From Aphidius gifuensis (taxonomy: Eukaryota; Arthropoda; Insecta; Hymenoptera; Braconidae): 64,000 nucleotides of DNA. Location: contig NC_057789.1 in the NCBI RefSeq assembly GCF_014905175.1, positions 15,056,876 through 15,120,875 on the forward strand, in the 5' to 3' direction. Position 1 is the stretch's first letter. Every line of letters begins with the position of its first letter. This document shows positions 24,009 through 35,333 of this stretch, one piece after another. The notes under the pieces are model-generated. The model saw nothing but the letters and a program-made list of their open reading frames with translations, did not search any database and had not been told where the DNA came from. The position numbers and the translations under genes are program-made.

Positions 24009-27000
24009 GTGTTAAACCAAATAGACATAGGTAATAAAAAATTAAGTAATAATAAGTTAAGCAAAAATAATAACAATAATACTGTACTATCAATCTATAA
24101 CCAAAATGTAAGAGGACTAAACACGAATCTTTCAGACTTCAAAACAAACTCAGTGATCTCGTTGTATAATGTAATATGTTTAACCGAAACATGGCTCAAG
24201 AAACAGACAATCTCATCTGAGGTTGCTGAAACTGATGTATTTTGTGTTATCAGAAGTGATAGGATGGAACAATATAAAACAAAAGGTGAGGGGGTCTTGA
24301 TCATGTTAAAAAAACATATAAATTATAATACACTCATACCATTAAACAACCTAAACCTACAGTATGAATCAATTGATATAGTTGGTATAGTTTGTACAAT
24401 AGAATACAAAAAGATAAACATAATTGTTTTATATATTCCACCCAACATCACTACTGATATATATTGCAACTTTATAGAAGATTTATCTGATTCAATAATT
24501 ACACTATCAGGTGAAAAAATAATCACAGGTGATTTTAACTGTCCAATATTTGAAAAACATGATAATAACAACACAAATGATGAAATAAAAGAAATAAATA
24601 ATTTTGCGATATTAGCTACCCGGGAAAAAATTAGACGATCGCCAACGATCGTTGAAGATGTCATATTTGTCCACATCTTTGTCGATCGCCGTCGATCGCT
24701 GTCGATCAAAGTCGAACGCTGTCGATCGCTATCGATCTACAACAATTTACAGAAAAATAGACAAATTATAATAATTATTAGCTTATGCTGGAGAATTTAT
24801 CATAATTATAATATACTCAGAAATATTTTTTTTTTTTTATTCAAATTAAGGCCGTAGAATCACGTTTGTCTATTTTCCTGTAAATTGTTGTACATCGATA
24901 GCGATCGATAGCGATCGACAACGATCGACAGCGATCGACAGCAATCGACAACGATCGACAGCGATCGACGGCGATCGACAGAGATGTGGACAAATATGAC
25001 ATCTTCAACGACCGCTGTCGATCGTTGGCGATCGCTGACGATCGTTGGTGATCATTGGCGATCGTCTAATTTTTTCCCGGGTAATCTAACGCAAATAAAT
25101 AAGATCATGAATTACAGGGGGGTTATCTTAGACCTAATACTAGCATCAATTTCTGGTAGTGTAATACGTGCAGATGAAACTCTTACGAGAGTTAATCAGC
25201 ATCATCCACCGTTAATATTAAATATTGAAAAACAGCATTTAAAATTAAGTCCAAAAATACAAAATAAAAAAAATCATTTAAGTAATAATTTAAGTGAGAT
25301 AACCAACTTAAAAAAAAAAGACATGAATAGCAAATGCATAACAGCACAAAGTACCCCAATAGATGTAACAACTAGTAATAATAATGTTCCAGTTGATATC
25401 ATTAGTCATAATTTTAATTATAACACTGTCAACCATCATACACTAGAGTATAATATGAGACAAGTTAACTGGAGAGAAATAATAATACAGGAAGATTCAA
25501 ATGTCATCACCGAACAAATTATAAATATTTTAAATACTGTTTTTCTAAGTTCCATACAAATAAAAAGTAATTGTAAATCTGACCAAAAATTCCCTCAATG
25601 GTATGATAACAATATAAAATATTTAATGGCAAAAAAGAAAATGCTCTGGAAAATTAAAAATGCAACCAACAGCCAGACAGACAATGAGAAATATAAAGCA
25701 TTGCGAGCGGAAATAAAGATACAAACAAAAATAAAAAAGCAAATTTATAATAATTATGTTAGTGACAGTGTAGTGCAAGAACCTGCTAGTTTCTGGAATT
25801 ATATAAATAAAATAAAAAATTATAAAAATAAATTAGATTGTATAAAAATTGATGGTAAGATAGTAAATCAAGAAAGCTTGATAGTGCAACATTTTGCTGA
25901 TTTTTTTAATAATGTATATACTGCGCATAAAGTAACACTTTTAGATCTGGCTGATGATCATGATATTCATGATAATCAGACAGAGTGTTACACTGGTGCT
26001 GATGAAATAATACAAGCTTTTGTAAAAATAAAAAATAAAAAATCAACAGGAATAGATGGTTTGTCAAGTAAATTAATTAAAACATATAAAAAATATCTAT
26101 TTACAGTGTTGTTAGCGTTAGTCAGAAAAATAATAGAAACAGGTCAATACCCAAGTAAGCTGAAATACACAAAAGTGATACCAGTATATAAAAATAAAGG
26201 GTTAGTAAATGACATCAGCAACTATAGGCCAATATCAATAATATCAAAGATTATAGAGGCCTGTGTATACAATAAAATCTTGGAAGTATACAAAAACAAA
26301 ATCTCAAGCTGGCAGCATGGATTCTACCCTGGTAGATCCACACTGTCCAATTTAATTACTCTACAACACTACATCCATTCTCATCTAAAAACACACAATC
26401 AGATTGATGTTATATACACAGACTTCTCGAAGGCTTTTGACCTAGTTGATTTCAAATGTTTAATAAACAAGTGTAAAAAAATAGGCCTGCCAAATTGTAT
26501 TATAAAGGTGGTTCAGTCATATATTGTAGACAGGAAAAACTTTGTTGTGATTGGGAAGTCTGTATCAAGGGCATATGTGCCAACCTCTGGGGTACCACAA
26601 GGTTCCAATTTGGGACCACTGCTATTTATAATTTATGTAAATGACCTAGGGCAGGGATTAGACTGTCAATTCCTCATGTATGCTGATGATGCAAAATTGT
26701 ACATGGGCATCAACAGGATAGAAGACTGCATAAAATTACAAGCATCAATAGATGTATTCGTACATAATTGTAATAAAATTGGTTTAACATTAAATGTAGA
26801 AAAATGTAAAGTCATGTCATTTACAAAAAAAAAGGATATCATTAAATACAAGTATACAATGAATAATAGCATTGTCCCCAGAGGAAAGGAGCATACTGAC
26901 CTTGGTATTGAGTTCTCAGCAAGATTAGAATTTAACAATCATGTAAACAAAATTGTAACAAATGCGACAAGAACAACTAGTTTCATCATAAGGTTTTGCA

Positions 27001-27430
27001 AAGATCTTAACAACTCAAAACCACTCATTACATTATACAACTCATACGTAAGACCAAAACTTGAGCTAAATACAATTATATGGACAACAAGTAAAAAAAA
27101 CAAGTTAAAAAAATAGAAAAACCACAGAGAAAAATATCTAAAATGTTAAAATATGTGTCAACAGGGCAATACCCGAACAGGGGGGTAGATGATGATGAAT
27201 TGTACGCTGGCACTGGTGCACAGTCACTGAGTGTGAGAAGAAAAATAATTAATGCAATAACAGCTATTAAAATACTCGCTGGAAGCATACATGCACCAGA
27301 GTTAATGGAAGCACTCAGTGGCTGTTGTGCGGGTCCTAGTGCCAATCGTCATACTCTACCTCTACGTACACCAAAGATAATAAACAATTTTGATATGAAT
27401 GCTCCTTTATACATTTGGCAAGCTCTTTAA
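24009..27430 (+). pseudogene. LINE ORF2: endonuclease and reverse transcriptase, interrupted
   Basis: The frame is open from before 24009, and the true start is not certain. Endonuclease motifs appear in order: YNQNVRGL, LTETWL, ITGDFNCP, then, after the inserted MITE, GVILDLILASIS and QHHPP. Reverse transcriptase follows, with IPVYKNKG, SNYRPISI, HGFYPGRST, IYTDFSKAFD, SGVPQGSNLGPLLF and the catalytic YADDAKLY near 26680. The frame ends at 27116, and a single-base shift in an A-run near 27105 carries the C-terminal region on to 27430. Insert plus target duplication total 465 bp, so the frame is kept around the MITE, but a stop lies at 24855-24857 inside it. It encodes the enzymes for target-primed reverse transcription. 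Confidence 0.9.
24619..25081. mobile_element. 463-bp MITE with CCCGGG termini, TA target duplication
   Basis: CCCGGGAAAAAATTAGACGA at 24619 is matched at the other end by TCGTCTAATTTTTTCCCGGG ending at 25081. TA flanks both sides (24617-24618, 25082-25083), as for Tc1/mariner-type insertions. The interior is rich in CGATCG/GTCGATCGC repeats in inverted halves around an AT-rich centre (24770-24860). Removing it rejoins the LINE endonuclease, which confirms the borders. It has no transposase. Confidence 0.9.
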
Positions 27431-28020
27431 ACTGGCTAATAAATAACACAAAAAAATCACTTGAAGAATACATACAAATTGTCCTAAAACAAAATATTAC
27501 AACAAGCTATGTAAATTACTTATTAGAGCAAAACAAAAAGCGATAAAATACAAATGAAAAATTTGACTAATGATATTAGAAAATATATATATAAGTTTAA
27601 AAATTAAGTAATAGAAAATTAGATAGTAAGAAACAAGGTATACATGTAATTGGAGAAATCTGTTTTGTATACTAAAGGTAGTAGTTCAAATAAATAAATA
27701 AATAAATGTATAATTATCAGTAAACAATCAATAATTTAAAAAATCCTGCCATTAAATAAATTTCAAATAAAATTGAAAATATGCCCTTCATCTTTTATCA
27801 AAAATTATTTTGATAACGTGAAAAAAGGCGTAAATCCTTGGACATACGCCCTTTATCCTTTATCAAAGGTTGTTACGCCCATTTTCCCTTTTTTTTAAGT
27901 ATTAAAATTACATGAAAAACCCGAAAATTTATAAATTTGCACTTACGCCCTTTTTCCTTTAAAATTGACGTTTTTGGCACCTACGCCCTTCATTCTTTAA
28001 TGCGACGATATAATTGATAC

Positions 28021-29577
28021 CATCGATATTATTACTAATATTATATTGATATTATTGTTAATCATAATATTATTGGAGTTATTATTATTTATGATAATAT
28101 TATTCATATATAACCATAGTATAAATAAAATAATAATTTCAAAAATATCATCGATAATAATAATGTCAATATAATATTAGTAATAACAACAATAATATTA
28201 TCGATTTATAATAATATCAGTGATATTAATAATATGAATAATAATATTGACAATAACATTCATATATAAATATTGATAATTATTAGTATTGATATTCAAA
28301 ATATTATTACTAGGACGCGCGAGGGAAGTGAAACGCAGTTTGTCGAGTTATTTTATCATGTAGATAGACTCGAAAGTGTATAAGTGAGAAAGAAAGAAAT
28401 ATAAACACAGAATATTTCTCCATTGTCTGGTGAAAAACAAAAATCAAGTACAATTTCGTTTGGTTTTTTTAATTTAATTTTTTTTTTAAATCAAGAATCG
28501 GAATCTTTGAGAACATCAGTTTTCTTTATTGATTCTGCCATTTTTTTTCTCTCGGATCTATTAATCTTTGAATTTGTAATAATTCCAATAATAATAATAA
28601 TCTATTTAATAATGAAAACAATAATATTGATAATGATCATAATAATGTTACTAATATAAAGCATGATATCAATTCGATATTAATAATAATAATTCCAATA
28701 ACATTATCGATTGATAATAACAAGATCAATAGGGGCTCATTTTGTGTATTTTTTTTTATGTTTATTATGAATAATGTTTATTTATAGATTTATGCAATTA
28801 TAAACTAATAAAAAAAAAAAAATTTCTCATAATTTCTTTATCTTATGAATTTCGTTTTCAAATTATATTTATCAATATCATTTAATTAATATTTACAAGA
28901 AAACAATTTTCGAAGGAATTAAATCTGGTACTGAACAATATTCAAATTTGTTATTAGAGGTGAACGTATGCGATATTTTTACCGATCACTGAATAATAAT
29001 AAATATTTTGAGCAATAGTTATTTATTAATGCACAATTTTATATATTCATTGACTTTATTAATTTTCATTTTTTTTAATCCCACAGAAAAGAAAAAATGT
29101 CACTTAGTAACGGGTAAACAACATAAATGAATTAATAAATTGAATAAAAACAAATGAAATATTCTTTCAAAAACCAATTAAATGAATCGAAGGTTTCATT
29201 TTTTGTTTTCATTCAAGGATAATAATAATATCGATATTATTAATAATAATATTTTCTAAAGGATAAATATTGATAATATTATTATTCATTCATATTATTA
29301 TTGATATGATTAAAAATATTATTGAAATTATTACTGTTACTATCCATACTATGAATATATAGTCATTATAATAATAACAATAATTTCAATAATAATATTA
29401 ATATTAATATTTTAAATATTTCTGTCATTATTATTATTAATTGATACTATTATTGTTATTATTACTATAAATATTATTATTAATATTATTATGATTATTG
29501 ATAATATTATTGAAGTTATTTTTATTATTATTATTCATACTATAAATCTTTATTATTTTATATTATACTATAAATGT
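28021..29577. repeat. Degenerate ATT/AAT simple-repeat region
   Basis: AATAATATTATTGATATT-like words dominate on both strands (28020-28320, 28570-28740, 29220-29580), with small palindromes. A short GC-richer break reads GGACGCGCGAGGG at 28313. No gene is supported. The open frames consist of low-complexity Ile/Asn. Confidence 0.75.
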
Positions 29578-30728
29578 TGTAACGTGACATTTTGAGTCAG
29601 CTACCTTCTCGGACTGTTGCTATGGGAATTAATAATTTTAAAACATTATTTATAAATTAATATAAATAAATATTAAGTATATAGTTTGTTTATTCGATTT
29701 TTAAGCCGAACATTAATACCAAAAACTAAAATATGAGATCTACAATAATAATAATAACCTGAAACGTAATTTTCAAAGTAAAACACTAAAATCTGCTGAA
29801 AATCCAACTGCAACACTGCAACGAAACGGAACGGAACGGTAACTCAAACTTAATCTTAAACGTAGTCGAAATCTTAAACATAATCGTAGACGTAATCGGA
29901 ATTTAAAAGCACAAAATTAACACCAGAAACTCAATCGAAACAAACCTTCCATAGACTCAGTCTTCGAGGAAAACCAAGAGTCGCTCAGTATGTGGGTTAT
30001 GGAGAGAGGGACGGGTAAAGTTGTGTGGGAGAATTAATTGAACAATTTAACAAACAATATTTAAGCAAAGCCGTAAGCCAAAATTTATATTCAAATTCTC
30101 AATAATAAAATACAAAACATAATTAAAATCGTGATCGGAACAATTAATTATCGCGTTATAATATCAATAATCCAAACCAACTAAATCAACTTAATCGTAA
30201 TTTGTCGTCACAAACCTCCAATAATTAATTTAAATCAAAGATATCCGCGAAAATAATATTCAAAGCTAAACGAAACCGGGATTAACCCAAGTCAAACATA
30301 ACCAAAACGAACACGAGGCTATCCTCAGGGATAACCCATAGCGGCTCAGAATACCTGGTTTTATCAGAGTGAACGACTGTTCAGCTCGGAGTCCCAAAGC
30401 AGAGAGAGAGTTTGTGCTACTCTAAAACAATACGTAGTCTAAATTCTTATACTACTCCCCTCTTCTTTTTGATATAGTTTGTTGCATAGTATACTCTCCG
30501 CATCAAGCTGGAGTTTCAAATAATAATAATAATGAATCGAATACGTATTACCGGGTTCACCCGGATTTTAACGAAGAAAATAAATAATAATATTTTAAAT
30601 AATATTCTCCGCTTCAAGCTGGAGTTTCAAATACAAAATCAAATAAATAATTAAATAATATCACCGACGGAAAGTCTGAACAATAAAATCAGCTGGGCTT
30701 ATAAGGCCAACGAGAAAATCTCGTTACA
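29578..30728. mobile_element. Solo LTR, 1151 bp, TSD ATGT
   Basis: TGTAACGTGACA at 29578 and TCGTTACA ending at 30728 give a TG...CA element with inverted ends TGTAACG/CGTTACA. ATGT flanks it on both sides (29574-29577 and 30729-30732), a 4-bp duplication as seen for Gypsy-type elements. No internal coding domain remains, so this is a recombination-derived solo LTR. Inside, CTCCGC(A/T)TCAAGCTGGAGTTT occurs twice (about 30496 and 30607). Confidence 0.85.
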
Positions 30729-31697
30729 ATGTATACTATTTTATTTTTATCAGCTTAATTATTGACCAATTTAATGACACTTTCAACTGTATTTAAATTT
30801 GAAATACTCATACAACGCCATATACTTTCTCACAGACACCGTATATATTTCATTCTCACCCAATCTTATTATATTAAGCATATGGGCGAACGCTTGTGTG
30901 CTAAGGAGGGGACTTACGCTCGAGCACCGAGTGTCACTGCCGAGTGTCGCTCCCGAGCGTCAGTGCCGAGCGTTACATGCAATTTTTTTCTAACTACCCC
31001 ACGTAAAGTTTCACTTAAAAAAAAATGTAATTTGCTTCAAAAAGTAAGAACTATTGCTTATAGCGAAAATAGTTCAGAAAGCAGACGATAGAATTTTTGA
31101 AGACGCATTTTTTGAGCATAAAACGAAGTCTCTATGTTGATTTTATTACGAGTTATCGATAACGCCATTTTTTACGTTTTTTTCCATTTTTTTTCGTTTT
31201 TTTCGGACCACTATATTCGGAGTTATTATCAACATAGAGACTGTGTATTAGGCTCAAAAAAAGCTCCTTCGAAGGGCGCAAATTTTTGTTCTATGATGCA
31301 TACTTTCTGAGGAAAAAAAATAATGTCATTTTTTTTTTTATTTGGATTTCAAGGTTTTTTTTCTGCTTATAGCGTAAAAAATCCATGATGCAGGAGATAG
31401 AGTTTTCAAAAACGCATTTTTTGAACCTGAAACGAAGTCTCTATCTTGATTTTTTTTACGAGTTATTGCTGGCGCCGTTTTTTGCACCATTGAAAATTTT
31501 TGTATAAACGTCTGTCTTTTTTTTATTTGATTGCTAATCCTTCTTAAAGAAATAGAATATGATAGAGAAATTTCTAAAGATCATAGCAACCTTCGTGACT
31601 TATACTCTCAGATTCATAGTTTAGATGGTATTAAATTTAGAAAAAGAACAAAGATTTTTCAAAAACCGATATTTATATTTTTTTTTCCAAAAACTAT
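30729..31697. repeat. GC-rich CGAGTGTC cluster and a ~95-bp direct repeat
   Basis: 30888-30975 has repeated GCCGAGTGTC/CCGAGCGTC words in a GC-rich island. About 31080-31185 and 31388-31488 are diverged direct repeats sharing ACGCATTTTTTGA followed by AAACGAAGTCTCTAT and TTTTACGAGTTAT. Related sequence returns at 32695-32785, beyond the next solo LTR. No gene is supported. Confidence 0.55.
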
Positions 31698-32671
31698 TGT
31701 TACGTACCAGGCTAATTAATTTATATTTTCTATGAAATAATAAAAAAAAAGAAATATGTTTAACTAGAAAAATAATATTTATAATAATTTGAAAATAATT
31801 CAAATTAATGAGCCTGATATTTAACTTATTTTTATAAAATCCTCTTGTTTTGTTATTCCCTACAGGGTAACGGGTTAGGAGGTAATGTGTATGATTGTAG
31901 ATATACCTTCATGTTAGAATAATCCGAAACCAATATTGTTGAGAGCGTGTCAATCTGGATGGTCGCCTGTTGATGTTGATAGTCTCGAATAATCCAAACG
32001 GTAAAATAAACTCGAAGCACAGAAAACAACACCCCGGAGAAATGTCACAGTCAATGATTTTATAGTATTAGGAACAGTCAATTTATAAACGGAAAAATAA
32101 TAATTTAAACACAAAGATTATTTAATTTAAATTCACTTTTAAAATTTTATTTATTAGAAACGTAAAAGTTCAATTGATTTTATTATTTATTTAATTATAT
32201 TTGATTTATAAAATTTTAAATTTAATAATTAATTTAGATATTGTCCAAACAAAAGTTGTCGCAAGAGTGAAGCTTCTTTAATTATAAAATAATAATTCCC
32301 ATAAAAATTAAATTAAAAAGTAGGGATGATTAAAAGTGGCAACATCTTGACTAATTATATTTTACCTGTCCCACGATAGTCAGCGTTTAATATTTCACTT
32401 AGAGAATTATTTGGAAACGTCAACGGATGTAAAATATCGAGTAGCTAAGGTGACTTTGAACTACGGCTTGAGAAAATAAAAATTGAAATAAAAAATATAA
32501 TATTTTGTGAGAAAAGGTAAAATGTTGATTTTCCTAAAATAAATAAAAATAATTTAAAAAATAAAAAGGAAAAAATTTAATTGCTTATTCGATATTTTAT
32601 ATGCCCTTGAATTTACTAAATATTTAATTTATTTATTTATTTATTAATAATATTGATACCAAGACGTAACA
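31698..32671. mobile_element. Solo LTR, 974 bp, TSD CTAT
   Basis: The ends TGTTACGTACC (31698) and AAGACGTAACA (to 32671) are a TG...CA inverted pair. CTAT flanks both sides (31694-31697, 32672-32675). It shares the end design and 4-bp duplication of the LTR at 29578 but is otherwise unlike it by eye, so probably a different Gypsy-like family. No coding remnant is present. Confidence 0.85.
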
Positions 32672-32965
32672 CTATTATTCATAGAAAAAAAGTTTATGAT
32701 AGTTTTAAAAGAGTTTTTCCAAAGGCACTTCTTTTGAGCTATAAACGAACCCTCTAAGTTCAGTGGTTCAAAAGCTATAGACTTTTTTTTTTTCGTAAAA
32801 AAAGATTGAGCTAAGGAAATATCATAGGCTACAAAATAATTTTCATGTTTACATCAGACTTCCGATGATTATTTATTTTAAAAAACTATTCTATTGAGAA
32901 AAAGATGTAGCTTACAAAATAAATATCTGGTTTATACGTGGAAAATATATACTGATGGCCGACGT

Positions 32966-33365
32966 AGTACTAATTTCTTTAAAAAACATTGACCCATATG
33001 AATGGTCTTAACTTTTGACAAAATTTTATACTTGACCCCGCCCGGTTCTTCCCAAATAAAGTTTCAAGCCTACACACTTTTATGATTGTTTATAATATTG
33101 ACGACGGATATCTATTCATACATATATGTTATTCCATGCATATGCATTATTAGAGTAGTATGTATAAGCTATACATATGTTTCATATTCGTATTAATCAA
33201 TTTGATACAGATGAAGTGCTTCTACTTTTCACTTTTTATTGAGTCTGCATTTGTGTGAAAAACTTGAAATTTTATTTGGGAAGAACCGGGCAGGGTCAAG
33301 TATAAAATTTTGTCAAAAGTTAAGACCATTCATATGGGTCAATGATTTTTAAAGAAATTAGTACT
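32966..33365. mobile_element. 400-bp foldback with ~100-bp arms
   Basis: AGTACTAATTTCTTTAAAAA at 32966 is mirrored by TTTTTAAAGAAATTAGTACT ending at 33365. The arms also share CATATGAATGGTCTTAACTT and the CCCGGTTCTTCCCAAATAAA block. The loop is about 190 bp and AT-rich. The arms look highly similar, suggesting a young insertion. Confidence 0.88.
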
Positions 33366-33798
33366 TTTGTACTTGACTTTTTTGGTATTCTCTTTTTGTG
33401 TAGGTTAAAAAAAAAAAATTATAATAATAATTTCGAATACTTGATTCTCCTTTTTGTACAAAAATTTATTTTTGTTTTTTGTTTGATATCATATCTTTTT
33501 GTAAAGTCTTTTGATGTTTACAATTAAAAATAACAACATATTATACGTCCAGATTATCAACCGTTATTTTAAATAAACAAGGTGTTCAAAGCTTGTCTAT
33601 TTTAGACTACCACATACAAAAAATATTTTTTATCGTCTGTAAACAGCAAATGCAAATTTTTGCAAAAAATCATTATCCAATATGGATAATATGGATAATA
33701 AATTATTGAAAAAATACATATCAAATACAAGATGCTGAGTTCATAGCTATTTTTTCTATTTTTAATATGAACTTATTACCTCTTGACTCTTGAATTAC

Positions 33799-34420
33799 CT
33801 TTCATACCAACAAGACAATGTTTTTTACCATGATCAAGCCAATAACCTGTGTTACCAGTTCTTATTATTCTTTGTAATTGATTTTTTTTAACCTATCCCT
33901 GGTAAAAAAAATCTAGTAGAATCTGGCAGTTGTTTCAAAAACCGGTCTAAATCTGCGAAAATCTGTAAGGCTGTAAGGATCTGTTAGAATCTGCCAGATT
34001 TTTTTTCACCAGGGATATTATTTCATCAACTCTATTATAACCCCATAGCTGTTAACATTCACGACCAAGTTCCATAGCACGTACAATTACCCGAAGAAAT
34101 AATAAACCTTCATCTTGTAATGCTGGTATACCCAACTGTTGCATTTCATCATCAGACACTGTACCATATTGTAATTCCATATGTATATCCCATGGTAGAT
34201 TAGCCATTATATCAGCAAATTTACCACGTACTGTCATATCAAGATAACGTAAATCACATTGTATTCAGCGTGGTGGATATAATGTTAAAATTCAGTACCA
34301 CTACCAGGTACAGATGTTTCTGATGTTTTTGTTATAAAATTATTAACAATATCATTATTACCATTCCATAAATCTTTTGATAAATGACTTGTTGAATTAT
34401 CAAATTCATACTGTACATAT
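33799..34420 (-). pseudogene. METTL3 (m6A methyltransferase) exon fragment, decayed
   Basis: The minus strand encodes a clear METTL3-like stretch: YVQYEFD, then IQCDLRYLDMTVRGKFADIM, WDIHMELQYGTVSDDEM, LQDEGLLFL, RAMELGREC, LWGYNRVDEII and, beyond a MITE at 33896-34015, NQLQRIIRTG and HCLVGMKG. METTL3 is the catalytic subunit of the nuclear mRNA N6-adenosine methyltransferase. The catalytic DPPW is replaced by NLPW. Lesions include a frame change near 34290, a TGA before IQCDL, a TAA after GREC and the MITE. Acceptor-like TTTTCAACAG before 34420 and donor-like GTAATT at 33798 flank the match, so it looks like a copied genomic exon, not a spliced retrocopy. Homology is strong; origin is inferred. 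Confidence 0.85.
33896..34015. mobile_element. 120-bp MITE with TCCCTGGT termini, TA target duplication
   Basis: TCCCTGGTAAAAAAAATCT at 33896 pairs with AGATTTTTTTTCACCAGGGA ending at 34015. TA flanks both sides (33894-33895, 34016-34017). It sits inside the METTL3-like exon, and removing it rejoins VDEII to the following NQLQRII region, confirming the borders. Internal AATCTG words link it to the minisatellite at 40426-40866. Confidence 0.88.
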
Positions 34421-35054
34421 CTGTTGAAAATTATTTAATAAAATTCATTACCACTACCAGGTACAAATGTTGTAATTTAATATGATTTCTTTTTTTGACA
34501 AAAAAAAAACTGATTATTTTGTGTAAAAGCTCCTGTTTTTATAAAAAACATAATGAATGAATGAATAAATAATTTAAAGTTTATTTTCATACAACAATTC
34601 ATTTTTTGTTTAATTAATATTTATAAAAATTATTTATCCATTCAAATATATAAATTTTTAAAATTTTAATTAGTATAATTTATGAGGTTAAAAAAAAATC
34701 AAGAAAATGTGAGTTCTATTGGACGTAGCCATATTTTAGCATTATTTGAAAGAAAAAACAAATAATAAAATAAAGAAATCGATGCACATATGAAGATAAA
34801 ATATTGACGAAGTATGAATAGCAAAAGTCATTTTGAAAAAGTAAATTTCAGAAAGCTAAATGTCCACTTTAAATTTGTAAACAAAAAATTAATATCTGGA
34901 CTTTATTGGTTCTATTCTTTAAGCATGAAAACTGGACTCTTATATTCTGCAAATAATGGAAGAAAAAAACAATAATAATTACAATTACTTTTTACTGTAA
35001 TAATAATAAATAATAAATTTAATTGCTAATCATTACCGTTAGCTTGTTGATTAA
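34421..35054. other. Gap without recognised gene
   Basis: AT-rich. 34440-34468 repeats the CATTACCACTACCAGGTACA block seen at about 34293 inside the METTL3-like copy, a partial local duplication. Nothing else is supported. Confidence 0.45.
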
Positions 35055-35160
35055 TCATTGACTCAAGCCAAAAGTTTTTAGTGCATTAAAAGCAGTAGCA
35101 AGTGCAAATTTTTTTGGAGTTTTTTTCATAAATGCTGCAACCATTTCAACATTTGCTGGA
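35055..35160 (-). pseudogene. Unassigned exon-like fragment (LPANVEMVAAFMKKTPKKFA)
   Basis: The minus strand reads a 34-codon, protein-like segment, LPANVEMVAAFMKKTPKKFA, continuing ALATAFNALKTFGLSQ to a TGA at 35055. The residue mix is not that of a low-complexity frame. It stops abruptly at the MITE beginning at 35161. I do not recognise the family. It may be another host-gene fragment like the METTL3 piece on the same strand, or chance. Confidence 0.3.
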
Positions 35161-35333
35161 AGTAATGCGGGGGCTGAGCGTGAAAACAATAGAGTGGTGG
35201 GGAGTTTGGCAGTCAGCTTGGAGTTTATATTAGAAAAGGAAAACTATAGAGAAAAAAAAGATAAAAAACTCCCATCACTCTATTATTTTCACGCCCCTCT
35301 GTATTCCCCATACCGCTCAGCCCCCGCATTACT
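35161..35333. mobile_element. 173-bp MITE with perfect 20-bp inverted termini
   Basis: AGTAATGCGGGGGCTGAGCG (35161-35180) and its exact complement CGCTCAGCCCCCGCATTACT (35314-35333) bound the element. Inside are further imperfect inverted blocks (TGAAAACAATAGAGTG against CTCTATTATTTTCA). No clear target duplication was found. Confidence 0.88.

Larger units (their letters stand above)
22230..27706 (+). mobile_element. CR1/Jockey-superclade LINE (non-LTR retrotransposon)
   Basis: About 5.5 kb lies in the loop of the foldback above. The order is a GC-richer 5' start (CCACCACGGCGACGCGAC near 22261), ORF1 with a PHD-type zinc finger, ORF2 with an apurinic-type endonuclease then reverse transcriptase, and a 3' (AAAT)n tail at about 27688-27706. 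The tail and PHD-bearing ORF1 fit CR1/Jockey-type LINEs. It appears nearly full length, but carries frameshifts and a 463-bp MITE in ORF2. Exact ends are uncertain. Confidence 0.85.
21985..28020. mobile_element. Foldback split by a LINE insertion (arms 21985-22222 / 27783-28020)
   Basis: The left arm (GAAGAAGGGCGTAAGTGCC near 22020, AAATTTATAAATTTTCGGG region near 22090, ACTTACGCC near 22165, AAAAGATGAAGAT near 22205) is mirrored in reverse order on the right: CTTCATCTTTT at 27785, GGCGTAAATCC near 27828, CCCGAAAATTTATAAATTTG near 27920 and GGCACCTACGCCCTTC near 27975. Apart from the LINE, only short non-arm stretches separate the arms. The repeated CGCCCTTTTTCC word occurs in both. Confidence 0.8.

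Noticed and set aside
28021..29577. Replication origin or scaffold-attachment region
   Set aside because: Only simple AAT/ATT repeats; AT-richness alone is no evidence.
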